DNA of 37,140 bases from Bacteroidales bacterium UBA5219 (GCA_002412425.1 DHVB01000033.1:1-37140), one strand, 5' to 3'. Counted from the stretch's first letter, positions 1 to 6,996 are shown. Program-made: numbers and translations. Notes: generated from the letters alone by a model not told the origin.

Positions 1-316
1 CCGTAAGATAAATCTTACGGTTAATCACATGTTGCCCTTGCGGGCAAGGCGTAATTATTTGGCATGGGTGCTGCAACGCTGAAAACAGGAAAGATTAAAA
101 CAAATAGAACTGCCAAAATATACGATTGAAACTAAGTGCCTGTCGTTAGAAGATATGTAGAAATAAATTGCAAAGATTATCCGTAAAGCCATCACCAAAT
201 TCCTAAAAGTTCTCAAATTTTGAAAGTTTTAGGAATTTTGTTTATGTTTTCTAAATTCTAGCGTGTATGCTTATGCTCTATTCCTCTTAAAATCAGATTT
301 TTAACATTAAGTTTAA
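1..316. other. Intergenic stretch with remnants of a decayed reading frame
   Basis: No intact gene is visible. The first 20 bases form a perfect 9-bp inverted repeat (CCGTAAGAT, AA, ATCTTACGG), and 32-47 forms a 6-bp stem with a tetraloop (TTGCCC/GGGCAA). Reading forward, 64-129 encodes a 21-aa peptide, and 176-223 in another frame ends in IIRKAITKFLKVLKF then stop. Stops and a frame change lie between them. This could be the decayed C-terminus of a gene beyond the left edge, perhaps a transposase, but I do not recognise the family. Confidence 0.3.
197..246 (+). terminator. Terminator-like hairpin
   Basis: A perfect 12-bp inverted repeat (AAATTCCTAAAA at 197-208, its complement at 227-238) with an 18-nt loop is followed by a T-rich stretch on the plus strand only. 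A stop codon at 221-223 lies inside the hairpin. It could end transcription of whatever once entered from the left edge. The stem is AT-rich, so its strength is uncertain. Confidence 0.4.
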
Positions 317-438
317 GGCGTTTTAGAAGTGTTCAAATGCAAGGCGTCTGAGATTGAGGACGAAGGAGCGTACGAGAAGTTACGTGACTGAGTCCGAATA
401 TCGAAAGCAACGAAGCAGTTGGACACTTATAAAATGCC
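317..438. repeat. GC-richer element closed by 20-nt imperfect inverted repeats
   Basis: The arms 317-336 and 419-438 pair at 17 of 20 positions, and two of the three mismatches become G-U pairs in RNA. The 82-nt core is clearly richer in GC than its surroundings, encodes nothing obvious, and holds nested short pairings (GGAC 358-361 with GTCC 392-395; CGTA 369-372 with TACG 381-384). The right arm ends 2 nt short of the stop codon of the minus-strand EEP gene, so it would form a 3' structure on that mRNA. It could be a dispersed repeat, a 3' UTR element or a small RNA. Confidence 0.5.
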
Positions 439-440
439 GA

Positions 441-1472
441 CTATTTCTCTTTTATTAAGTAAATATAAGTCGGAAAATGGTCACTATACCCACCCATATA
501 TGTGTCGCCAACGTAAGTACGCCAAGGATATCCTTTAAAGCGACCTTCTTTTTGCATTAAATAAGGCTTGTTAAAAACATGAGCTTGATAAAATCTATAG
601 CTTGATTTATCTTTTTCTAAAAATTCTGGCGTAATAATAATTTGGTCAAAAAGATTCCATTTATCTCTATATGCCAAAGAGCCTACACCATTTCTAAAAA
701 GAGGTTCTGTAGCATTGTACAAGTAAGGAAGCTGAGCTTTTTCTTTTTTGTATTGTGTTTGTAAACGTTTTCTTACGCTTTTATTGTCAGGGTCATCGTT
801 TAAGTCGCCCATAATAACAATTTTAGCTTTTGGATTAATTGTTAATATTGAGTCAACAATGCTACGAGTAACATCTGCTGCTGCAAATCTTTTTGGCTCA
901 CTTCTTTTTTCTCCACCACTACGTGAGGGCCAATGCAGAACGATAAAGTGCATTTCTTCTCCATCAAAAATACCGCTTACCAATAATTGGTCTCTTGTTC
1001 TAAAGTCAGGATCTTCTGGTGTATAAACATGGTGCATAGCAGTATTTGTAACTTTAAAGTATTCAGGACGATATAAAAGTGCGCAGTCAACTCCACGACG
1101 ATCAGGTCCATCAAAATGAACGATTTGATAATTAAAGTTTTTAATATCTTTAACTTTAACCAAATCTTTTAAGACAGTAATATTTTCAATTTCGCTAAGT
1201 CCTACAATTGCTGGTGCTGTTTTGGTTACATCTTTACCAATTTTTGAAATAACAGAAGCTATTGTATCGAGTTTGGCATAGTATTTCTTTGAGTTCCATT
1301 TTTTGTTTGCATCAGGAGCAAACTCGCTGTCGTTTGTGCCGGGAATTGTATCGAAAAGATTTTCAACATTATAAAAAGTAACACAAGCTATTTTGTATTC
1401 TTTTTTTTCTTGCGAAAATAAATTCGCAAATGTTAAAGCCAAACAGAAAATAAATAAAACAAAATTCTTCAT
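441..1472 (-). CDS. Secreted endonuclease/exonuclease/phosphatase (EEP) family protein
   Basis: This 343-aa protein begins with a signal peptide (MKNFVLFIFCLALTFANLFS). The ATG at 1472 is preferred over an ATG 27 nt upstream because it puts the signal at the N-terminus. EEP-fold motifs appear in order: FYNVENLFD (about 33-41), GLSEIEN with the metal-binding Glu (about 91-97), LHW (about 179-181), GDLNDDP (about 222-228) and the terminal SDH (330-332). The family cleaves phosphodiesters or phosphomonoesters with a divalent metal. The substrate cannot be read from the sequence; export suggests extracellular nucleic acid or phosphate scavenging. It is divergent from comM and shares a 119-bp intergenic region with it. 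Confidence 0.85.
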   Translation of the reverse strand: MKNFVLFIFCLALTFANLFSQEKKEYKIACVTFYNVENLFDTIPGTNDSEFAPDANKKWNSKKYYAKLDTIASVISKIGKDVTKTAPAIVGLSEIENITVLKDLVKVKDIKNFNYQIVHFDGPDRRGVDCALLYRPEYFKVTNTAMHHVYTPEDPDFRTRDQLLVSGIFDGEEMHFIVLHWPSRSGGEKRSEPKRFAAADVTRSIVDSILTINPKAKIVIMGDLNDDPDNKSVRKRLQTQYKKEKAQLPYLYNATEPLFRNGVGSLAYRDKWNLFDQIIITPEFLEKDKSSYRFYQAHVFNKPYLMQKEGRFKGYPWRTYVGDTYMGGYSDHFPTYIYLIKEK

Positions 1473-1496
1473 AAAATAAGCCTTAAAAATTTTACT

Positions 1497-1504
1497 CAAA
1501 GATA
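1497..1504 (-). promoter_or_regulatory. -7 promoter element of the EEP gene
   Basis: The minus strand reads TATCTTTG, an exact match to the Bacteroidota -7 element TAnnTTTG, 24 nt upstream of the ATG at 1472. A TTTG on the same strand (1528-1531) is 23 bp away, slightly too far for an ideal -33 element. Confidence 0.5.
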
Positions 1505-1556
1505 ATATCTTTTTTTTAATTGTTTTTCAAATGATATAAAAGTTATAAAATATTAT

Positions 1557-1564
1557 TAACTTTG
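1557..1564 (+). promoter_or_regulatory. -7 promoter element of comM
   Basis: TAACTTTG matches TAnnTTTG, 27 nt before the comM start. No TTTG lies at the expected -33 position, so only half of the promoter is supported. Confidence 0.45.
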
Positions 1565-1591
1565 CTCACAAATATATTTTTAGATAAGTAG

Positions 1592-3130
1592 ATGCTTGTA
1601 AAGTCTTTTGGTTCAGCTGTTAATGGAATAAATGCCGAAACAATTACTATCGAAGTTAATATTTCGAGAGGTATAAATTTTTATTTAGTTGGTTTGGCTG
1701 ATTCTGCTGTTAAAGAAAGTCAACAAAGGATTATTTCTGCTTTAACGACCAATAATTTTAAGTGGCCCGGCAAAAAAATAGTAATTAATATGGCTCCTGC
1801 CGATTTGCGAAAAGAAGGTTCTGCTTACGATTTGCCAATTGCCGTAGGTATTCTCGCAGCATCTGAACAGATAAGTTTTTCAAAGTTAGAAGATTATATT
1901 ATCATGGGCGAATTGTCTTTAGATGGAAATGTAAATCCAATTAAAGGTGCTTTGCCTATTGCTATAAATGCTCGTGAAAATGGTTTTAAAGGCTTGATTT
2001 TGCCTGTGGAAAATACTCAAGAAGCTGCTGTTGTTGATGGTATTGATGTTTATGGTGTGAAACACATTATGGATTTAGTAGGTTTTCTTAACGACAGCAA
2101 AGATTTAGAGCCTGTAAGAATTGATATTGAAGCAGAGTTTCAAAAAAGTGTTAAAGAATTAGAAATTGATTTTGGTGATGTAAAAGGACAAGAAAATGTT
2201 AAACGAGCATTAGAAGTTGCTGCTGCCGGTGGTCATAATATTATTTTGATTGGTCCGCCAGGTTCTGGGAAAACTATGCTTGCTAAGCGAATGCCGGGAA
2301 TTTTGCCACCATTAAGTTTAGATGAGGCAATTGAAACTACAAAAATCCATTCTGTAGCTGGAAAAACTGAAGCCAATAAATCACTTCTTTTGCAACGTCC
2401 TTTTCGTTCGCCTCACCATACAATTTCTGATGTAGCTTTAGTTGGGGGCGGTACTTATCCTCAGCCGGGAGAAATTTCTTTAGCTCACAATGGAGTTTTA
2501 TTTTTAGACGAGCTTCCCGAATTTAAACGCACAGTTTTAGAAGTTATGCGTCAGCCTTTGGAGGACAGAGTAGTTACAATTTCAAGAGCAAAATTTACTG
2601 TGGAATATCCTGCAAGTTTAATGCTCGTAGCAGCAATGAATCCATGTCCTTGTGGATATTATAACCATCCAGAAAAAGATTGCCTTTGCACTCAAAATTC
2701 CATTCAAAAATATTTGAATAAAATTTCAGGACCATTGCTTGATAGAATTGACATTCATCTTGAAGTTACGCCTGTAAATTTTGAAAATTTAGCACAAACA
2801 AAACCAGCAGAAAAATCTTCTGAAATTCAAAAGCGAGTTATTCAAGCACGAAAAATTCAGACAGAAAGATTTAAAAATAAGAAAAACACTTATTGCAATG
2901 CTCAAATGACATCAAAAATGATAAAGGAATTTTGTCCTTTAGATGAGGAGTCTTTGAGTTTGTTGAAAAATGCTATGGAAAAATTGGATTTGTCGGCAAG
3001 AGCTTATGATAGAATAATAAAATTATCACGCACTATTGCAGACCTTGAAAATTCAAAAGATATTATGCCTTCGCATATTGCAGAAGCAATTCATTACAGA
3101 AGTTTAGATAGAGATTCTTGGGGGAAATAA
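1592..3130 (+). CDS. comM: ComM/YifB family AAA+ (Mg-chelatase-like) protein
   Basis: This 512-aa protein has the full ComM/YifB architecture. An N-terminal Lon-like ChlI domain (about 1-170) is followed by a Mg-chelatase AAA+ domain with Walker A GPPGSGKT (221-228), Walker B VLFLDE (302-307) and the family's cysteine cluster PCPCGYYNHPEKDCLC (Cys 352, 354, 364, 366). A C-terminal Mg-chelatase lid domain ends the protein. In proteobacteria ComM is a hexameric helicase that promotes branch migration during natural transformation; in Bacteroidota the role is inferred. Length is typical. No other competence gene is nearby, and the neighbours do not suggest an operon role. Confidence 0.93.
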   Translation: MLVKSFGSAVNGINAETITIEVNISRGINFYLVGLADSAVKESQQRIISALTTNNFKWPGKKIVINMAPADLRKEGSAYDLPIAVGILAASEQISFSKLEDYIIMGELSLDGNVNPIKGALPIAINARENGFKGLILPVENTQEAAVVDGIDVYGVKHIMDLVGFLNDSKDLEPVRIDIEAEFQKSVKELEIDFGDVKGQENVKRALEVAAAGGHNIILIGPPGSGKTMLAKRMPGILPPLSLDEAIETTKIHSVAGKTEANKSLLLQRPFRSPHHTISDVALVGGGTYPQPGEISLAHNGVLFLDELPEFKRTVLEVMRQPLEDRVVTISRAKFTVEYPASLMLVAAMNPCPCGYYNHPEKDCLCTQNSIQKYLNKISGPLLDRIDIHLEVTPVNFENLAQTKPAEKSSEIQKRVIQARKIQTERFKNKKNTYCNAQMTSKMIKEFCPLDEESLSLLKNAMEKLDLSARAYDRIIKLSRTIADLENSKDIMPSHIAEAIHYRSLDRDSWGK

Positions 3131-3132
3131 TT

Positions 3133-3495
3133 GTGAAAAGTAAAAATTACATAATAATTATTCTTAGTTTTTTAATATTTGCATTAAACGCAAATATATA
3201 CAACTACCAAAGTATTGAAATCAAGACAAATCAAGAATCTGGTAAGAATAATGTTTACTTTTCTAATTTAGAGTATTTTAATTTTACTTTTCAAAAGCAA
3301 AATTTCAAAAACGACAATTTTGTAAACTTAAAGCAGGTAAATGTTTTGTTTTCTAACAAAATTACCAAGCCTTGTTTACAAATAAAATCACAAATAATTC
3401 CCGACAACTATCTCGTTTTATATAAGATTTTTATTTATAGTAAAAATATTTTTAAAGATTATCATCAGGTTTTTCCTTTCCATTATTTCTATTAA
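3133..3495 (+). CDS. Secreted hypothetical protein, 120 aa
   Basis: Not recognised. The GTG at 3133, 2 nt after the comM stop, gives an N-terminus KSKNYIIIILSFLIFALNA that looks like a signal peptide or membrane anchor. A TTG 15 nt upstream is possible but would overlap comM. The rest is rich in Asn, Lys, Phe and Tyr, has a single Cys and no evident motif. The tight spacing suggests transcription with comM. It may be a lineage-specific small exported protein. Confidence 0.5.
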   Translation: MKSKNYIIIILSFLIFALNANIYNYQSIEIKTNQESGKNNVYFSNLEYFNFTFQKQNFKNDNFVNLKQVNVLFSNKITKPCLQIKSQIIPDNYLVLYKIFIYSKNIFKDYHQVFPFHYFY

Positions 3496-3601
3496 ATAGC
3501 TTGTTAAAATATTTTTAGAGGTTTTAATAATTTTATAAATTATTGACTTACAGCGTATTGTTTGTTAAGTTTAAATGTTAAATATTATAAATATAGAAAT
3601 T

Positions 3602-3727
3602 ATGGATACATCAAGTTTAATATTAGGATTAGTTTTTTTAGTTATTATTATACTACCAATAATCTTCTTAGCAAGAGCTAGTAAAAAGAAAAACAATCAA
3701 AATGAAAATTTAGATCAATATAAATAA
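3602..3727 (+). CDS. 41-aa single-pass membrane microprotein
   Basis: The frame encodes MDTSSLILGLVFLVIIILPI, then IFLARASKKKNNQNENLDQY and a final K. It has one hydrophobic segment (about 5-25), a positive KKK stop-transfer patch and a short polar tail. A convincing terminator 23 nt downstream supports a real short transcription unit. The shape resembles small membrane proteins that modulate larger partners, but no family is recognised. Chance is possible for so short a frame; the segment plus charge boundary plus terminator make it credible. Confidence 0.55.
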   Translation: MDTSSLILGLVFLVIIILPIIFLARASKKKNNQNENLDQYK

Positions 3728-3750
3728 ATAGTTTTTTTGATTTATTGAGA

Positions 3751-3785
3751 AACACCTCTGTTTGATGAAATAGGGGTGTTTTTTT
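3751..3785 (+). terminator. Rho-independent terminator
   Basis: AACACCTCT (3751-3759) pairs with AGGGGTGTT (3772-3780) across 9 bp with one G-U pair and a 12-nt loop. An unbroken T-run (to 3785) follows. This is the clearest terminator in the window and ends the microprotein unit before the accessory island starts. Confidence 0.8.
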
Positions 3786-3818
3786 GCGGGGAAAAATGAT
3801 AGAATTTTTAGTGTTTTG

Positions 3819-3850
3819 TTTGTTTTGTATTTAAGAAAGTTGTAGATTTG
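3819..3850 (+). promoter_or_regulatory. Bacteroidota promoter of the GIY-YIG gene
   Basis: TTTG at 3819-3822 and TAGATTTG at 3843-3850 are 20 bp apart, a good match to TTTG-N19/20-TAnnTTTG. The start codon lies 54 nt downstream of the -7 element. Confidence 0.6.
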
Positions 3851-3904
3851 GTTCGTAAAAAAATACGTAATAATTTAAAATAAATAATGTTAATTTTATA
3901 AATT

Positions 3905-4396
3905 ATGATAGCAGAATATAAAAATATGATTGAAATTGTGAATAAAAACATTTCAAAATTTAATGAGTTTTTTATTCCAGAAAAACAAGTGCCAACAATT
4001 GATTTGAGCAGAATTAATGACAATGAGTATTTTACAGAATTGAATGTTCCTTGGCTTGAGTTAGTATTTCCAAATGCACCCAAAAAAGGGGTTTATTTTA
4101 TCTTTGGATATGATCCAGAAGACCGCGCTAGCAAAGTAATGTATATTGGCAAAGCATCATTTTCTTCTTCAATTGGAGGAAGACTTTATGCACACTTATT
4201 GAAAGATAAAGATAATCCAAATTTTACAATGAATGGCATAAATGGGCGTGCATATAACTTAGAATATGTTTTCGGATTAGATCTTGAATTTGATGATATG
4301 GGAATGGAAATATTTGCTTCCGCTTTAGAAGAATTTCTTATTCTAAATGTAAAAAATGAAATATTATTGTTGAACGGGACAGGAAATTATGATTAA
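3905..4396 (+). CDS. GIY-YIG nuclease-like protein
   Basis: In this 163-aa protein the C-terminal 100 residues fit the GIY-YIG fold: GVYFIF (62-67) for the GIY strand, MYIGKAS (79-85) for the YIG strand, GGRLYAHL with the expected Arg (R93), ALEEFLI with the expected Glu (E142/E143) and an Asn near the end (N157). All positions needed for metal-dependent DNA cleavage therefore seem present. The first 60 residues are unassigned and could give specificity. It has its own promoter and opens the accessory island, next to toxin-antitoxin and ATPase genes, which suggests a defence or mobile-element role. The function is inferred from motifs only. Confidence 0.65.
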   Translation: MIAEYKNMIEIVNKNISKFNEFFIPEKQVPTIDLSRINDNEYFTELNVPWLELVFPNAPKKGVYFIFGYDPEDRASKVMYIGKASFSSSIGGRLYAHLLKDKDNPNFTMNGINGRAYNLEYVFGLDLEFDDMGMEIFASALEEFLILNVKNEILLLNGTGNYD

Positions 4397-4405
4397 TTAA
4401 ACCTA

Positions 4406-4435
4406 TTGCAGTTTTTCAAAAAAAGAGTATCTTTG
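4406..4435 (+). promoter_or_regulatory. Promoter of ATPase 1
   Basis: TTG (4406-4408) and TATCTTTG (4428-4435) are separated by 19 bp, matching the Bacteroidota promoter form. The last five bases of the -7 element are the first five of the palindromic repeat at 4431-4470, so anything bound to the palindrome would cover the promoter. Confidence 0.6.
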
Positions 4436-4470
4436 TCAAAACTTTTGATTTTTGAAAGTTTTGATAAAGT
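4431..4470 (+). repeat. 40-bp palindromic repeat, left copy
   Basis: This copy is itself a near-perfect hairpin: CTTTGTCAAAACTTTT pairs with GAAAGTTTTGATAAAG at 14 of 16 positions. It is 38/40 identical to the reverse complement of 6795-6834. Together the two copies bracket ATPase 1, the antitoxin and the Fic gene. Placed between the promoter and the ATPase start, it could be an operator, a 5' UTR hairpin or the end of a mobile cassette. Confidence 0.75.
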
Positions 4471-4500
4471 AAGGCGTAACTAAATGAAAAACAGCAATAT

Positions 4501-5715
4501 ATGAATAAGCTGATTAACCGAAAAAACTACATTCAACAATTAGAAAAGTTGAAAGATGTACATATTATCAAGATTGTTACTGGATTAAGACGTTCAGGAA
4601 AATCTACTTTATTGAATATTTTTGCCCAGCAAATTATTGATTCTGGAATTCCTGAAAATAGAGTTCATAAGTACAATTTTGAAAAGCCAATTTTCCCTGA
4701 AGAATACACTTGGCGTGAAATTTACAATGAGATTCTATCAAAAATAGACAAGAATAATATGAATTATATTTTTCTTGATGAGCCTCAGCAAGTATTTGAG
4801 TTTGAACGACTTATTGACGCTTTGTTTGTTGAAGCAAATATTGATTTATATGTAACCGGTTCCAATGCTTATTTTTTGTCGGGAGAAATTGCTACTTTGC
4901 TTTCGGGTCGTTATATAACTATTCATGTTTTACCATTTTCTTTTGCCGAATTTCTTGAAAGTCAGGAAGATGCAGAAGAAGATAAATACAAATTATTTAA
5001 CTCTTATCTTTACGAAACTTCTTTGCCACAAGGTGTTTTATTGCGAGATAAAGGTTCTGACTTACAAAATCGTTATATTCAAGATGTTTATAATACAATT
5101 GTAGAAAAAGATATTAAACAACGATACAATATTCAAAACATGAGAAGTTTTGACAATCTTTCAAAATTTCTAATGGGAGCAATTGGAAGTACTGTATCTC
5201 CAAGCAGTATATCAAGAGCGATGAAACAAGATTTTCAAAATATTCACCATAATACTGTGCAAACTTATATCGATTATTTAGTAAATTCTTATGTATTTTA
5301 TCAAGTAAATCGTTTTGATATAAAAGGAAAACAGCAACTTGCTACACAAGAAAAATATTATTTGGTTGATATTGGCTTTAGAAATTTAAAATTAGGTAAG
5401 TTTCAATATCAAGACCTTGGTCATATTTTAGAAAATATTGTGTATTTAGAATTAAACAGACGAGCTTATCAGATTTGGCTTGGTAAAATTGACTCTTACG
5501 AGGTTGACTTTATTGTAAAAAACTCACAAAATAAAATCGAATATTATCAAGTAACATTGTCAATGTCCGACCCAAAAACAGCAGAGCGAGAAATACGTCC
5601 ATTAAAAGCAATTGATGATAATTATCCAAAATACATTATTTCTACCGACTTGATAACTGCCGAAGTTGAAGGAATTGAACATATAAATATTGTTGATTGG
5701 CTATTGCAGGAGTAA
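4501..5715 (+). CDS. AAA ATPase with C-terminal DUF4143 (COG1373 type), ATPase 1
   Basis: This is a 404-aa member of the AAA/DUF4143 family. Walker A is GLRRSGKS (28-35). Walker B is NYIFLDEPQQ (about 88-97). A sensor-like YVTGSNAYFLS follows, then a GRY...LPFSFAEF segment and a C-terminal nuclease-like fold with EVDFIV...YYQVT, in which the usual catalytic Lys is replaced (QVT), so nuclease activity is doubtful. These proteins are abundant in bacteria and archaea, often in multiple copies, and their cellular role is not established. It lies inside a repeat-bounded unit with a Fic toxin-antitoxin pair, with a 5' palindrome over its promoter. Confidence 0.85.
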   Translation: MNKLINRKNYIQQLEKLKDVHIIKIVTGLRRSGKSTLLNIFAQQIIDSGIPENRVHKYNFEKPIFPEEYTWREIYNEILSKIDKNNMNYIFLDEPQQVFEFERLIDALFVEANIDLYVTGSNAYFLSGEIATLLSGRYITIHVLPFSFAEFLESQEDAEEDKYKLFNSYLYETSLPQGVLLRDKGSDLQNRYIQDVYNTIVEKDIKQRYNIQNMRSFDNLSKFLMGAIGSTVSPSSISRAMKQDFQNIHHNTVQTYIDYLVNSYVFYQVNRFDIKGKQQLATQEKYYLVDIGFRNLKLGKFQYQDLGHILENIVYLELNRRAYQIWLGKIDSYEVDFIVKNSQNKIEYYQVTLSMSDPKTAEREIRPLKAIDDNYPKYIISTDLITAEVEGIEHINIVDWLLQE

Positions 5716-5734
5716 TTTTTACCAAATTCAAATC

Positions 5735-5811
5735 TAACTTTGATTAAAATCTGTTACTAGGTTAAAATAATCGTTTTTATTAGCTTTTTGTTCAAGAATT
5801 TTATAAATTTG
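5735..5811 (+). promoter_or_regulatory. Candidate -7 elements for the antitoxin-Fic operon
   Basis: Two exact TAnnTTTG matches lie between ATPase 1 and the antitoxin: TAACTTTG (5735-5742) and TAAATTTG (5804-5811), the latter 25 nt before the antitoxin ATG. Neither has TTTG exactly 19 bp upstream, so an independent promoter is likely but not proven. Confidence 0.35.
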
Positions 5812-5836
5812 TAATTGAAGTTTAAACACTAAATAT

Positions 5837-6058
5837 ATGTTCAACAAAATTGAAATAGACAGAAATAATCTAACAATAATGGGTGTGCAATTCTCTGACT
5901 TAAAAACTCTTGAAAGTACTGCAAATGCTTTAGGAAGTAATATGTTTGAAGGTTTTGAACCAAGCCCAAAAGGAATTGAAATTATTAGAGACTATGTAAT
6001 GGGAAAAATATCATTAGTTGAATTTGTTGAATTGGCAAAACAAAAAGCCTATGTCTAA
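5837..6058 (+). CDS. VbhA-like antitoxin of the Fic toxin
   Basis: This 73-aa protein sits immediately before fic. It contains the class I Fic inhibition motif (S/T)xxxE(G/N) as SNMFEG (S34, E38, G39). The Glu of such antitoxins enters the Fic active site and blocks productive ATP binding. The stretch after it (EPSPKGIEIIRDYVMGKISL) is the small helical VbhA-type tail. The stop codon overlaps the fic start by 8 nt, which should couple translation and keep antitoxin in step with toxin. Family assignment rests on the motif, size and gene order. Confidence 0.8.
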   Translation: MFNKIEIDRNNLTIMGVQFSDLKTLESTANALGSNMFEGFEPSPKGIEIIRDYVMGKISLVEFVELAKQKAYV

Positions 6059-6659
6059 TTCTTACAAATATATAGACCCAGACTATACCTATACAGACCC
6101 TGCGACAGGAGTTTTGCGGAATTTACAAGATGTTACAGATCCTGAGGTATTGCTCTTTGTTGAAAGTGGTGCTGTAACAAAACGACTTCAAGAGCTTTAT
6201 GAAAATCCGATAAAAATCAAGGGGATTGACAGCCTTTTTGAAATTCATAAACACTTATTTCAAGACATATATGCTTGGGCGGGGAAAAAACGAACTGTTG
6301 AAATAAGTAAAGGAGGAAAACAGTTTTTCCCGACTACATATTTTAATAATGCTTTTATGCATATTGAACAGTTAATAGTTGATTTTAAAAAAATTCCTCA
6401 AGACAATAAAAGACATTTGGCTGAGAAGTTAGCAGAAATTTTAGACAATGTTAACTATTTGCATCCATTTAGAGAAGGAAATGGGAGAGTACAAAGAGAG
6501 TTTCTAAGGTTATTGGCATTAGAAAAAGGTTTGACTTTAAATCTCAATCCACCAGATAATAATAGCGTTTACGAAAGATATATGAAGGGGACTGTTGAAA
6601 GTGACATAGAAACTTTAACAGAATTAATTTATGATTTGATTGTTGAAAAAAATGAATAA
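6051..6659 (+). CDS. fic: Fic family AMP-transferase (toxin)
   Basis: This 202-aa Fic protein carries the intact active-site loop HPFREGNGR (138-146), matching HxFx(D/E)GNGRxxR with catalytic His138 and the closing Arg. The upstream beta-hairpin flap TVEISKGGKQFF binds target segments in the family. The ATG at 6051 is preferred over one 33 nt upstream because it begins a typical N-terminus (MSNSYKYIDPDYTY) and gives the classical 8-nt overlap with the antitoxin. Fic proteins usually AMPylate targets; in VbhT-like toxins the targets are gyrase and topoisomerase IV, which is only inferred here. With the neighbouring antitoxin it forms a class I Fic toxin-antitoxin module. Confidence 0.9.
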   Translation: MSNSYKYIDPDYTYTDPATGVLRNLQDVTDPEVLLFVESGAVTKRLQELYENPIKIKGIDSLFEIHKHLFQDIYAWAGKKRTVEISKGGKQFFPTTYFNNAFMHIEQLIVDFKKIPQDNKRHLAEKLAEILDNVNYLHPFREGNGRVQREFLRLLALEKGLTLNLNPPDNNSVYERYMKGTVESDIETLTELIYDLIVEKNE

Positions 6660-6794
6660 AAAAATATTTTGTTCAACTTTAATAAATTCATTCAGGAATA
6701 ATTTACAGACAAACAAACTTTTACAAAGTAAACACATATAAATGCTAAAATATAAGACATACATTTCAAAGAAATTATTTTTTTGCAATTAACC

Positions 6795-6834
6795 ACTTTA
6801 TCAAAACTTTCAAAAATTAAAAGTTTTGATAAAG
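6795..6834 (-). repeat. 40-bp palindromic repeat, right copy
   Basis: The reverse complement matches 4431-4470 at 38 of 40 positions. Within itself CTTTATCAAAACTT (6796-6809) pairs perfectly with AAGTTTTGATAAAG (6821-6834). There is no T-run, so it does not look like an ordinary terminator although it follows fic by 135 bp. Confidence 0.75.
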
Positions 6835-6905
6835 CAGAGTGTAATTTGTTGAGTAGTAGGCAAATAGCGTTGTTTAAATTTTTCAAATAATCCAAATCAT
6901 AAAAC

Positions 6906-6955
6906 ATTGGTGCTAAAAATGTGAAATTTTACACATTTTTAGTACTAATAATGTG
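6906..6955 (+). repeat. 50-bp direct repeat, left copy, with three half-sites
   Basis: This is 47/50 identical to 8490-8539. It contains GTGCTAAAAATGTG (6910-6923), an inverted relative (6931-6945) and GTACTAATAATGTG (6942-6955), that is, three GTRCTAAWAATGTG-like half-sites in + - + order. The third ends 10 bp before the -7 element of ATPase 2, where a -33 element would be expected. It may be an operator, a recombination site or both. Confidence 0.75.
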
Positions 6956-6965
6956 TTTTTTTTCA

Positions 6966-6973
6966 TATCTTTG
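6966..6973 (+). promoter_or_regulatory. -7 promoter element of ATPase 2
   Basis: TATCTTTG matches TAnnTTTG exactly, 23 nt before the ATPase 2 start. No TTTG is found 19-20 bp upstream; that position is occupied by the third half-site of the 50-bp repeat, which hints at regulation by a bound protein. Confidence 0.55.
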
Positions 6974-6996
6974 TAAACGAAATAGAATTTATATTT

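Larger units (their letters stand above)
6660..6996. other. Intergenic region between fic and ATPase 2
   Basis: These 337 bp contain no credible gene. They hold the right copy of the 40-bp palindrome (6795-6834), the left copy of the 50-bp direct repeat (6906-6955) and a -7 element (6966-6973). The two repeat families are only 71 bp apart, so this is the junction of the two repeat-bounded units. Confidence 0.7.

Noticed and set aside
1..47. Small perfect hairpins at the left edge as an RNA gene
   Set aside because: Stems of 9 and 6 bp without conserved loop sequence or T-run match no RNA family I know; kept only as part of the intergenic note.
748..1026. Plus-strand frame inside the EEP gene
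   Set aside because: It lies wholly opposite a gene with clear EEP motifs and shows no domain or promoter.
3526..3544. AATAATTT/AAATTATT hairpin after the 120-aa secreted protein gene
   Set aside because: It is purely A and T with a 3-nt loop and no T-run, common by chance in DNA of this composition.
4424..6840. AGAGT near both outer edges of the 40-bp repeats as a target-site duplication
   Set aside because: The five bases are offset by different distances from the repeat ends and are likely chance.
6692..6907. Minus-strand 71-aa frame between fic and ATPase 2
   Set aside because: It runs across the palindromic repeat, which supplies much of its length, and has no promoter or motif.
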